Shown here one piece after another: positions 1 through 10,044 of a DNA stretch of 64,000 nucleotides. Below the pieces are notes generated by a model that had not been told where the DNA came from, searched no databases, and saw only the letters and a list, made by a program, of their open reading frames with translations. The stretch's first letter is position 1; each line of letters starts with the position of its first letter. Source of the DNA: Sanguinoderma infundibulare (taxonomy: Eukaryota; Basidiomycota; Agaricomycetes; Polyporales; Polyporaceae); contig JAVLRN010000003.1 of assembly GCA_032821775.1 (NCBI GenBank), positions 2,852,001 to 2,916,000 of the forward strand, given 5' to 3'. A program made the translations under genes and the position numbers.

Positions 1-884
1 CACCTCGGCCTTGTCGCGCTCCGCCTGATTGATTCGTTCATCCTCCCGCTCAACACGACGCATTACGCGTTCCAGCTGGACAGCTACCTGGACGCCGTGG
101 AGGCGATCGATGCTTCACTCCACACTAATGCGGATTTCTCCGGTCTTCGCAAGAGCATCGACCGTCTGCAGGCTGCGAGCAAGGCGCTGGATGAGGAGAA
201 GGAGGACGCGGAGAAGAAGTTCCGCGAGCTGCTCGACAGGATCCCGCACCGCGGCCGCGCAAAGCACGTTCATCACCACGCGCACCCGCACGCACAAGTT
301 GACGGAGACGCTCCTCACCCGCACCCTCACGGTAAGAAGGAACACGCGCACCCGTATGACCGCCGTGGCGAACGGGGTCCTTGTGCGGGTCGCCACCAGG
401 GCCACGAGCATGGGTCGCGCCTCGACGGCCTGCCGCTCCCGGGCTGGCTGAAGAAAATCCTCGGGAAGATCTTTGGGCACGGAGGCCCGCCGCGGGGCCC
501 CATTCGCGAGTTCATCAAGGCAGCGAAGCGGGTGCAGGCGGCGAACACGAAGCTGGTCGCGTTCGAGCGCGGGTTCATCTCCGAGGAGGGCATCAAGGAC
601 CGGGAGTGGTACAGGCACTTGGGCGTCGCGCCTGGCAAGTGGCTCGGTGCGTGGTTTCACTAATGCCGTCTGGATAGCCGTGGCGGTAGTTGTGGATTCA
701 CGGAGAGCCGGAGGACGTGTTGGAGGCGGTGCTGACAGTGCTTTTTTTTGCAGGTTACGGAGCGACGACTTTGCCGTCGATCACCGAGGCGTTGACCGTT
801 GATGGGAACGCGACGTTGGCGGAGCTGGAGGCGAGCCGTGTAGGGGCGCTCCTGGACAAACTCGCTGAGACCATCAAGGTATAG
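1..884 (+). CDS. M28-type carboxypeptidase, 3' part (TFR-like dimerisation domain)
   Basis: Only the C-terminal part is present; the gene runs off the left edge. Exons are 1-646 and 754-884, and the intron 647-753 joins the two halves as KWL-GYGATTLPS. The text resembles the C-terminal TFR-like dimerisation domain of glutamate carboxypeptidase II/NAALADase-like M28 metallopeptidases: helices around LRLIDSFILPLN and YLDAVEAID, a basic stretch near GWLKKILGKIFG, then FERGFISEEGI and REWYRHLGVAPGKW before the end. Such proteins are membrane-anchored or vacuolar zinc exopeptidases; the catalytic part lies outside the window. A His-rich, low-complexity insertion (about nt 262-420) interrupts the domain and is not part of the usual fold. 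The family call is by recognition of the domain end, so the exact substrate cannot be given. Confidence 0.72.
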
Positions 885-1408
885 AAGCTGCGTGTAAAAG
901 TGTGAGTTGTATTGGAAATGCGGTGTTTCTGCCCCAGTTATCGCGTGCCCGGAGCGGTTACCCGCACACCCTACGTAGCTCCCATTGACTTGAACGGTGA
1001 GTGCCACCTGTGTTGGCAAAGGGACGAGGGGACGCGCGAAAGGGGGCGGGGCGGGATGACGTCACGCGACACGGATGGCCGGTTGGCCTGCGCGCCTGTC
1101 TTGTCGGGGAGCCGTCGAGTCGTCGGCCACACACGCGTTCCAAGACATCCCGAGGTCGTCGATGCCAATTATTACGCTGCTCCGAGCGGTGACGACGGCA
1201 ACGACTGTCCGCTCCAAACGTTCCCGGAGATGGTTCGTGGTGAACTCGGAAGTCCTCGACCTAATCCACCACGGTGATGTCACCGAACGCACGTCTTCCT
1301 TCTGACTATATATACCCGCCGCTTGCCTTTTCGATGGTGGCAAGCACAGGCTCTTCTCGCTAGTCGACACTTAAACAGCACACTTTTGCTCATCTCAAGC
1401 GAGTCGCA
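885..1408. other. Intergenic: 3' flank and FMN enzyme promoter
   Basis: No gene is seen in this 524 bp stretch. Its right end is the promoter and leader of the FMN oxidoreductase, with a TATATATA box near 1307-1314. Short ORFs on both strands have no family features. Confidence 0.6.
1307..1314 (+). promoter_or_regulatory. TATA box of the FMN-dependent oxidoreductase gene
   Basis: TATATATA lies about 95 bp before the ATG at 1409, a usual TATA-to-start distance for a fungal gene with a short leader. Confidence 0.5.
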
Positions 1409-3226
1409 ATGGATCCCAACCAGCCCAAAGGTCCTTCGCCCCACTACTCGCTTTACCAGCGTGATATGTTCAAGCGTGGAGGCGAGAACGGCGTTTGTAC
1501 GCATATTATCACTATGAATTGCACAATACTCAGACGGTTTCCACAGTGCCGAGTTTCTCGGTTCACCCCGACGAGTTGCAGGAGTCGACGAAGAAGAAGC
1601 TCAACGACCGGGGATACTTTTACGCTAACTCGAACGCAGGCTTGGGTTGGACCGACAGAGCCAATAGGTGTGCATCTTGCGCCTCTTTTTAAGTCGTAGA
1701 CATGCTGATCGCAGACTAACCTGTATTATATAGAGAGGCATTCTACAGATGGCGAATTATCCCGCGCACCTGTATAGACACCAGCACCCGCGATTTGACC
1801 AGTGCGTTTCCCAAACACTACGGTGAGGTCAAACTCTTCTGACCAGCTTGCGTCCGCCTTTGTAGCAACTGTCTTTGGGCACAAGATCCCGGTGCCTATC
1901 ATGTTCGCGCCGATCGGTATCAATAAGCTCTACTCGCCGCTCGGCGAGCTCGTCCCGGCACGTGTAGCTGGAGAGCTCGGAATGCCCGTAAGTAACTTGC
2001 TCAAGCACTCATCAATATTCGAACCTAACTCTTGGCTCTTGGGGACCTACATAGTACTGTCTCTCCACCGCCTCGTCTCAGCCCATTGAAGAAGTGGCCC
2101 GTGTAAATGACGAAGCTGCGTCCGTCAAGAACGAAAGCAACGGCGTGCACCACTACGACGGTATGAGGCTCGTGGTCTCAAAACTACCCAACGCATTCTG
2201 ATTCGCTCACAGGGCCCAATGGCGGCAACGCGAAGAGTCCCCGCTTCTTCCAGTTGTACATGCCTCACGACGATGAAGTCGTAAGTATACTCTAATCATC
2301 CATTCCAATTGAATACTAACTGCAATGTTGTCGGCAGACGCTCTCCCTCCTCAACCGCGCATGGAAGTCGGGATTCGACGTCCTTATGCTCACCACCGAC
2401 ACCTGGCAGCTTGGGTGGCGCCCCACAGACATCAGCCTCGCCAACTACACGTATGCTTTCGTCCACTCTCTTTTATAGATCTTGTATACTGACTTTGACA
2501 CCACGCTCTGCAGGTTCTACTACCCCGGCACAGTCGGCAACGAGCTGGGCGAGTCCGACCCCGTCTTCATGGCCAAGAACGGCACCGACCTCGCGCAAGA
2601 CAAGGGCCGCTGGATCGACTCGAGCGTTTGGCACGGCAAGCCGCACACCTGGGACAAGGTCCGCTGGCTCGTCGGCGAATGGAAGACGATCTCGGGCGGC
2701 CGCCCGTTCGTGATCAAGGGCATCCAGAGCGTCGCCGACGCGCGTCGCGCGCTCGACGTCGGCTGCGAGGGCATCGTCGTCACCAACCACGCCGGCCGGC
2801 AGGTCGACGGAGCGGTCGGCAGCCTGGACGTCCTGCCCGAGATCGCGGAGGCCGTCGGGGACGGTGCGCGTCCCTTGAGCCTTTTGTCGCTTGTTTGGCA
2901 TGCGTCGCTGACTGATGCTGTCGTTTTCGGCCGCAGAGATGACGATCATCTTCGACTCGGGCATCCGCACCGGGGCGGACGTCTTCAAGGCCGTCGCGCT
3001 CGGCGCGCACGTCGTCATGGTCGGCCGGCTGTTTGTCTGGGGCATGTCGCACGAGGGCGTGCACGGCTGCAGGCACGTCATCAAGAGCCTCCTTGCCGAC
3101 CTCGACATCCTCATGAACGTCGCCGGGTACCGCTCGATCACCGAGGACGTCTTCAAGAACAAGGAAGCGCTGCGCTATTCCCCGAGCGGAATGCCCCCGG
3201 GCCCGGGGGAGCACGCGAGGCTGTGA
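1409..3226 (+). CDS. FMN-dependent alpha-hydroxy acid dehydrogenase (lactate 2-monooxygenase-like)
   Basis: Nine exons: 1409-1492, 1534-1667, 1734-1801, 1866-1987, 2055-2160, 2213-2280, 2338-2450, 2514-2863, 2937-3226 (444 aa). Family motifs in order: TTVFGHKIPVPIMFAPIGI, the YCLSTASS start of the barrel, PRFFQLYMPHDDE, TTDTWQLGWR, IKGIQSV (FMN-phosphate/substrate lysine region), NHAGRQVDG near residue 322 (catalytic His and substrate Arg) and FDSGIRTG near 355. The MPHDDE and DTWQLGWR signatures point to the lactate monooxygenase-like branch rather than flavocytochrome b2, and no cytochrome b5 domain precedes it. It should oxidise an L-2-hydroxy acid with FMN. About 20 extra residues (Glu/Asn/Gly-rich) sit just before PRFFQLY compared with the family. 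The first intron (1493-1533) is only 41 nt, so that junction is the least certain. Confidence 0.88.
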
Positions 3227-3810
3227 ATCATGCCAGGTAGGCCTGCATTGGGAGGAGGCGGGAAGGTCGCATATACTAGATGAGGATCGCACACAGCGTC
3301 TCTGTACTGTCTGAACGGAATAACCACCACTCTCTGCAGGAATCGCAATCGTGGACTAAGTCTTGCCAAACAGTCGGATACACCACTCGCCACTCACGCC
3401 AACGGGGGGCACTTCATATAAATGCCTGGTCAAGTTCGTTATTACAGCTGGTAAATCGTAGACAAGGATACTGCGAGAGCACGGAACTAGCTACATCGCG
3501 TTCTTGTAACGAGACCACGCAGATCGGATTAGGTGTCTGTATGGATGTACCCAAATTATATGAAATACATTCCTATAGATGTGGCGCGATTTCACTGCCG
3601 TTCAAGGAGAGAACAGCTGGAAAAGCCAATTACGAAGCACCCTTGGATAACGCGGGTTACGTTTGTCTTGTACGACGGTTCATTAAGGTCGGGTGTCATG
3701 GGTGTCATGGGGGAGAAGGAGAACGGGAGCAAGGCGGAGAACAAGCGCGAGACGACCTCCGCGCAACCAGAACGCAAGGCCGCGGCGGGCGCGACGCCGG
3801 CGAGGTCTGA
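3227..3810. other. Intergenic between two convergent genes
   Basis: This is a 584 bp stretch between the stops of the FMN enzyme (+) and the DUF6534 protein (-). A 176-codon plus-strand ORF (3280-3810) has no recognisable domain or splice support. I see only likely 3' UTR sequence. Confidence 0.5.
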
Positions 3811-5523
3811 TTAACCCCCGTCAGTCCCTGCGAGGACGTAACGCAAAGGCGAGACGGCACACACATCGATGTCGGACCCGTTCCCTACCGTCCGCGAATC
3901 GTCGCTCTCGACCGAGAGCGAGTGCACGATGACCACGGACGTCGCCACATCCGGGAGCCGCGCGGCGTCGCACTCCGTCACGTCGACGTCGACATCGACC
4001 GTCGCCCCAGTTGGCGTCGTCGCGCCCGACGCCTTCTCCTTGCCGCGCGCGTCGTCGGCCTCCCTCGAGTCGACGGCGGTCACTGGTGTGCCACCCGGGT
4101 CAGTCGAGTCGCTGGGCAGCGCGAAGTTCCCCGGGCCTGGGGGCCCGGGGTCGCCCCAATGCCAGTTCGAGAGCGAGTGGCGGCCGAGCGAGGCCGAGTG
4201 CAGGCGCTCGCGGAACTTCGTGCGCGCGTTGAGGGTGCGGAGGATGCCTAGGGCGTAGAGCTTGGCGGCGATGACGGCGAAGAAGAGGTCGAGGTGGGCG
4301 AGGGCGACGACGGACGTGCCGCGGCCGGAGGAGGACGGGATGGAGAATATGATGGCGGAGGCGAGCATGCAGAGCGACGGCAGGAGCGCGCACTCCCAGG
4401 TGAGGAAGATGATGCGCGTCAGGGTGCGGTCAAGGTAGGAGAGCCCGGTCTTGGTCCGCCAGAGGGAGTAGGACACTGGGGGAGGGGGAGAGTGGTGAGC
4501 GTGCGTGGCTACGTGCGGGATGTGGGAGGATATGTACGGATGATGGTGATCGAAAGCGCAGTGATGAACGTTCCGTAGACCCAGATAGGACATGCGAACT
4601 TGCTCGCGTGCAGGGGCTGGGTGTATGCGCCAGTCAGATGAAGGTGAGCACTCCAGAAGTTCATGCTCACGTCTCGATGACCGTCGTCTAGATTCGGTCC
4701 GATGACGAGAGCTATCCTCACAGCCTGCAAAAGGTGCCCTGTCGTGAACAAACCGAATGGCAACAAGCCTCACTAGGGCGCACTTACGAGGATGACGGCC
4801 GCCACCAGGGTCATTAAGGACAGAGTGGACAGGCCGAGAAGGATCCAAATGTTTCTGCCGGTCACCTGAGAAGCGGATGAGCGTGTGGTCACCTGGTTGG
4901 GGAACTATACACGCCTTCCAGCATCGTCTGATCAGGAAGGCCTCGCAAAGGGTGCAAATCAAGGCAGCGCCCGCGGGCGAAAGAGTGTGTACGGGACTGA
5001 CAAACTAATGTTTTGTCAGGCTAGTCGCACAGGTCCAGACAACCCTGAGGGGGACATACCCAATGGAGGCCTTCAATCGCTTCGAGCCAAGCCTTGAAGC
5101 TCGACAGCACGGTCTGCATTCTATGCGAGTGCTCGGGACGTGAGGCCGCATATGCGCATACATGGAGGCAGGACGCACAAAGTAAGCACCACCAGCACGA
5201 CTACATATATGCGTAGTGGGATGGGATCATTCTGGCATCTCCCATAAAATTTCACAGCCTACGTTCGGCGGACGGCATCAGCAAACGGGCCTGCCCGGAG
5301 ACACTCGAGAGTGTGCGCACCTGCGCTATGATAACCCCTGCAAGTCGCATCAAGACGCCTGCGGGACAGTCAAGAGACACCGGAGCGACGCACCTTGGAA
5401 CAGATATTGCATGAACGCCTGGATCATTGCGGTACCGGCGATGGCTTTGTCCGGGCGTCCGTTTGGATCCAGAGTCGAAGTGCCTCGTTCGAGAAGGTCG
5501 CCCGCGAACGCTAGAACCGCCAT
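3811..5523 (-). CDS. DUF6534-type seven-helix membrane protein
   Basis: Nine exons on the minus strand: 5523-5394, 5358-5321, 5258-5179, 5120-5060, 5004-4915, 4865-4788, 4724-4671, 4616-4538, 4475-3811 (424 aa). The joined protein has several hydrophobic helices (IYVVVLVVLTL, IWILLGLSTLSLMTLVAAVI, VYGTFITALSITIIL) and the DUF6534 C-terminal core: SYSLWRTKTGL, the helix IIFLTWECALLPSLCMLASA, then AAKLYALGILRTLNARTKF. An acidic, Ser/Thr-rich cytosolic tail of about 110 residues follows. These proteins are expanded in Agaricomycetes and have no proven function; the topology resembles an integral membrane receptor. The intron 4914-4866 only keeps frame with a GC-AG donor. The start is uncertain because the frame stays open to 5721; 5523 gives a short N-terminus more usual for the family. 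Confidence 0.78.
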
Positions 5524-5902
5524 CTCTGGCAGTGCCAAAAACGAGCGAGCAGAGGAGGGGAGTCCAAGGCAGGGCGGAAGGAGGTCCATGCAAAGCTGAC
5601 TGAGCTGTGGAAGCGTAGGATTTACATCGGAAGGGAGTAGCTCGCCAGTCGACGGTTCAGTCTGGCTGCACGTCCGATCGCATGAGGAGCGGTGACGCAA
5701 CCGCGTACTTATCGGAGCCATGCATCTACAGGTGTCCGCAAAACGACTAGTGGCGCGAGGCGCGAAGAAATTATGCGTTAGGGGGACAGGTAGCTAACAA
5801 ACCGATTAACAGTAGAGCATAACGTGGAGCGGCGACTGTCAAGTCCGTCAGGATCGAAAACAATTGCGACTCGAAAAGGCAACGATGACGAAAGATAGAA
5901 CA
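5524..5902. other. Intergenic between two minus-strand genes
   Basis: This holds the promoter or leader (or an N-terminal extension up to 5721) of the DUF6534 gene and the 3' flank of the zinc-finger gene. Nothing else is seen. Confidence 0.45.
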
Positions 5903-7949
5903 CTATGCTTCAGCCGCCTCTGCGGCGCGTTGCTCGACCACTCTCTTCATCAGGAGTTTCCACCCGCCAGGATGGGCCTGCTCGCAATGCTCGAGCAGGA
6001 CCTGCTGAGGTGCATTCACGAACGGGGTTGGAGCTTCTGCGTAGTATCCAAGTTCGAAACGAGATCTGCGATTGGGACCATTGAGATCTGCACCCTCCAC
6101 GATCGTAAAGCAGGAACATTCGATACGAACCTACACATCCTACACCATAACTTGGTCTCGTCTGCTTCGTCTTCCTCAAAATTGACCTCCAGACAGTCCT
6201 CCTCGACGGTCGTCTCTGGCTCCTCCTCGGACACTTCCTCGTCCATCACAATATCCTGGCTAGGATCAGCCGGAGGCAGTAATTGAGTATCTTGGACAGG
6301 ATCAGCCCGAGGCAGTAATTGAGTATCCTGACAAGGATGAGCCTCGGGCAGCCGTTGGGTCAGAACAGGATCAGCTGCAGGCAGTTGTCGAGTATCCTGG
6401 GCCGGATAATCAGCCCCAGACGACTGTCCAGTATCCTGGGCAGGACAATCAGCCGCAGGCATCTGCTCAGGTTGAGCAGGTGACGGCACTTCGGGCTGCG
6501 GCATAGTGGTAGACGGAACCGGCGTTGCGATTATTGGCGGCTGACTGGGAGGGTCAGAGACAGGCGGCAACTGTTGGCGAGGAGGCATGTGAGCTTGAGT
6601 GGGCGACATGTGTCCGTGATTGCCAAAATGATTCCCAGACGCAGTCGGCGGAGACGGAGGTGGATTGATGCTGGTCGGGGCGGGGATTTGGTCAGAGGGC
6701 CCCGCCATCGGCGGTGTCGAATGATCGAGTTTCCTCTTCTTCCTCGCGCTACCTTCGAGGCTCTCTTCGCCAGTGAGGTCGATGAACGCGCCCGCTAGAG
6801 AGCTGCTAGATGAGTGGTGAGGAATGGGGGGATGCATGTGGGAGTGAAGTCCCCTCGACGAAGGCGGTCTCGAATTGGATCCTGATCGAGGGAAGGCAGG
6901 GACCTGGCCATTCGCAGTACCCGGTCGACTGACGGAAGGCGTGGGCGGATTGCTGCCGCTCAGGTTCAACCCAGAGAAGTTGTTGAGGGGGGATGCAGAT
7001 ACGGGACTGTGGACGAGACCGGGTTGTCCAGTGATGAGTTGTGGTGGGGCAGGCGGTCGGCGGTGTTGGGAGATGGGAGGCGGAAGGGCAGCGATATTAA
7101 GAGGTGCGATAGCGGGGATAGAATTACGATGTTGAGGAGGAGGCAGAGGTTTCGGCGCGATTGGTCGGGTGGCGGGCAGTATTTGTTGCTATAACCGACG
7201 CTGAGATTCAGTATTATGATAAAGACATTTGGGAACTAGGCATACCCTGAGTAGCAGGGGATTTTGGTGGTGCACTCCATTAGCCGGGGCTGAGGTGAAG
7301 AGTCTATCAAGAAAGGAGCGAAAGCAAAATGAATAGGCGCACCATGACCGTAATGGACAGCTTGGGTATACGGGTGAATGGCTGGTTGTGACATGCTTCT
7401 CTGCGCCGTCGGAGGGGGGATGGGAACACCTCCAGACGGCATCCTCTCTCGCGACGACGACGCGAGAGCGTTGGGCAAGAACCGTGCAAGCTCCTGCCGC
7501 AGCAGGACGATTTCGTTCAACCTGCAACACAACACGTCTTTGCAACGGCTCGCCTCGGAAAGAGCAAGGGGAAGGACGTACGCCGAATGCAGCCTGCGCG
7601 ACAGCTCGTCGCGCTCTGTTATGAGCGCGCGGACGCGTTCATGCAACTGCATCATCGAGCGCTGGTGATCGGTGGGGTCTTGCATGAGCTTCATGCGCTG
7701 GTCCTGCTGCTGGACGAACACGGCAAGCGCGCGGTTGTCGGAGTAGAGCTTGGTGTTGTCAGCGCGGAGCAGGTTGCACTGGTGCTCCAGTTCGGCGCGT
7801 CTTTGATGCAAGGTGGCGCATTGTTTCTGGAGATCATGGAGTTCGAGGAGGAGGTTGGGAGAATAGCCCAACTCTTGGAGGCAGGCATTCTGTGTGTCGG
7901 CAAGGAGCGCGAGGATCTCTGGATCCACCCCCTTGGCGTCCGTTGGCAC
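5903..7949 (-). CDS. Unknown coiled-coil, Pro-rich repeat protein with C-terminal zinc finger
   Basis: Exons 7949-7343, 7289-7246, 7188-6131, 6065-5903 keep one frame. I do not recognise the protein. In order it has: a coiled coil (LLELHDLQKQCATLHQR and following, about residues 25-130); a Pro/Ser/His-rich middle; the motif FIDLTGEE, which looks like a SUMO-interacting motif, followed by a basic KKRK cluster; six imperfect ADP..QDTQLLP repeats; an acidic patch (MDEEVSEEEPE); and a C-terminal CRMC ... HCEQAH arrangement that could bind zinc. The acidic, basic and SIM-like parts suggest a nuclear scaffold, but that is inference. An upstream ATG at 8095 with a further intron may add about 15-20 residues; I could not fix that junction, so 7949 is the minimal start. 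Confidence 0.7.
6263..6471 (-). repeat. Six imperfect 33-39 bp tandem units inside a CDS
   Basis: Units begin with GGATCAGC or close variants and recur every 33-39 bp, encoding a degenerate ADPxQDTQLLP-type peptide. Unit lengths are multiples of three, so the frame is kept. The two copies nearest 6263 are the most alike, which suggests recent duplication there. Confidence 0.75.
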
Positions 7950-9145
7950 AAAGGGTTCGTTCGGAGTCGACGCTCTGAATAAAATCGGGGGTGAATGGAT
8001 GGTGGACGAAGGAGTGTATGAATGGAGAAGACGAACCCTTCAGGCGCTACCTGACCGGTGGGAACCGCGCTGTCGGCGTTGATAACCTCGCTCATGCTGT
8101 GTCCATCGACGGCGACAAGAGAGAGGTGAACGCAGAGAAGACGACAGGCTTGGAGGACGCGTCAAGCTGCGGTCGCTCTGAGTTCCTCGCGACTCATGGC
8201 TTCGGTCCCGTGTCCCGATTCTCTGGCTCAGACCATCAGGAACACCCGCGCCCACGTGGACGTTCCACCTAAATTTGGTAGGCGAACTGCCAAATTCGGC
8301 TCGTTGATACCGACGCAGGATCTACGTCTAGTTTCGCACCAGCATGTACGTATACTTTCAGCAGCACCGCCGACCCTCACAATCAAATTGAGTCCATATA
8401 ATGGAGTCTCAATGTCTGAGTACCAGCAAAAGTTCACTTCCCTGACTTGTCCCTGACAGTTCCTGAGCTTCTTGAGGGGCCTCCTTAGCCATTCAAAGCG
8501 CCGTCAGGCTCTCAGGCTGGTCTACTCAGGGATCTGCCTGAGAGCCTGACACGATCTGTCGCGCCACTGGGCATCAGGAAGCCTCAGGAGCCGTCAGGTA
8601 AGTGAGCTTTTGCTGATGGACGCTCATGATGGCTCTACTGATCCTCCGAATCTGACAGACATCCCTGATGCCCGCACCGTCAGATAACGACAGAAGTTAC
8701 AGAAGTCGCAGAACGAGAGATGTGTGCCCTTGCTCAGCGCTGTTATTAATACACCCTGCTGCCTCTCCATCTATAGCTATGCAAGCGACTTTGCGATCCA
8801 GTAAACAGCAGGTATAGGACGGGAAGGTTCAGCCGGAACCTCGCCCAGGAATATCGTAAGGAGTGGGAGTGAGTGTGCATGCATATGCGAGAGTCCTTGC
8901 TGATGATAATAAATGGATGGATGGCGTGGGGGTGCAGTGTCCGAAGCTTAAAAAAACAAGTCCGATGCCGAAGATTCCGCAAGTCCCGTGTCATAATAGT
9001 TCGAGGCCGCTCCTTCCCACCTGCCGCAGTCGGCGTTCCCACCCCGTCTTCCCAGCGAAACCCAAAGAGCAATGGTGCAAATTGTATACAGTGCGGGCAT
9101 AAAGCAGTGGTCGTAACGTACTGATGCAAAAGCGGTCGATCGTTG
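7950..9145. other. Intergenic with CTGA/TCAGG cluster
   Basis: Contains a possible 5' extension of the zinc-finger gene (to 8095), then about 1 kb without a supported gene. Its middle holds an inverted-repeat cluster listed separately. Confidence 0.5.
8441..8690. repeat. CTGA/TCAGG motif cluster with 15-bp inverted repeat
   Basis: CCTGA or TCAGG words recur at least ten times in about 250 bp. GTCAGGCTCTCAGGC at 8503-8517 is a perfect inverted copy of 8536-8550, leaving an 18 nt loop. Such motif clusters are common in subterminal regions of DNA transposons, but no terminal repeats or target duplication were found. Confidence 0.6.
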
Positions 9146-10044
9146 CTAGGGATCCGACGGAGCCCGAGAGTGGGCGGCCAGCGGTTGGGTTGGGCGGCCC
9201 CAGTCGATGGAGCTGTCCGAGTTCACGACCGTCTCGTACTCAGGTGCGTGCTGGTACGGCGGAGGCGGCGGCCGCCAAAGGCGCGACTCCATAGCCCGAT
9301 TGAAGCGCTCCATTCGGGCCCGCTCCATCTCCTCCATCTCCCTCTCCAGATGATGCCGGTTGAGAAGCGCACCGATTCGGTCTCGTGAGGGCGTGCGCCT
9401 GTACGAGTACAAACACCGTGCCAATGCAAGTACTATGAATAGCCCTGCGGCGCCCGCGATGACTTCAAACACGAGTGCGACGACGGGCTGACCGTGCCCT
9501 TGGGACTGTTGATGGGCCGTTGCTGGCGACGTTGGGGAATGGGGTTGGAAAGGGTGTGTAAACGAATGAGCTCCGGTTCCAGTATGGGTCCATGTTGAAT
9601 GAGGGGCGGGACGAGAGGCGGTAGAAGGAATAGCGAGGGAATGTGAGCCAGTCGTAGAGCTCGCGAGGTGTTGTTTGGAAGAAGAGAGGTCATCGCTACC
9701 AACGTCGGGTTTATCGCCGGAGATGGACGCATGGGGTACGCTCGATGAGGGGGAACTCGTGAGGGTTGAGAGGGTAGTGGAGGTCCTGCGGGTCGAAGTC
9801 TGGGTAGAGGACAGGATGGGGGGCGCGTCGCTGTCTGCTGGGGCAGCGCACACGAGTCTGCACGGCACACACGACGTCAGCGTAGGCGCGACAACGTCGG
9901 ACAGGTGTACACTCCCGAAGCGGTCGACAGTTGCATACCGCGCTTGCGAAGGAAGCGGGACAGAGAAGCGTATACGAAGACTCACTGGATCCAAATAACA
10001 AAAAAGAGGACACCTCTGAGCCAAACACCCCAACTCGAACGCAT
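9146..10044 (-). CDS. Type I single-pass membrane protein, Ser/Thr-rich ectodomain
   Basis: Two exons: 10044-9986 and 9857-9146 (256 aa). Exon 1 encodes a short basic start and a hydrophobic core (MRSSWGVWLRGVLFFVIWIQ) ending at a CA|GTGAGT donor; joining to the acceptor after 9858 gives LVCA|APADSD, a good signal-peptidase site at about residue 24. A Ser/Thr/Pro-rich ectodomain follows, likely O-glycosylated, then a transmembrane helix at about 145-166 (VVALVFEVIAGAAGLFIVLA), a basic stop-transfer segment, an amphipathic Glu/Arg/Met-rich stretch and a PPPPPYQHAPEYE tail with a possible PY motif for WW-domain ubiquitin ligases. No catalytic domain is seen. It could be a cell-surface sensor or adaptor. 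The C-terminal exon is firm; the exon 1 assignment is inference. Confidence 0.68.

Noticed and set aside
3280..3810. 176-codon plus-strand ORF between convergent genes
   Set aside because: No domain, no start context, mixed composition and overlap with the 3' flanks; most likely chance.
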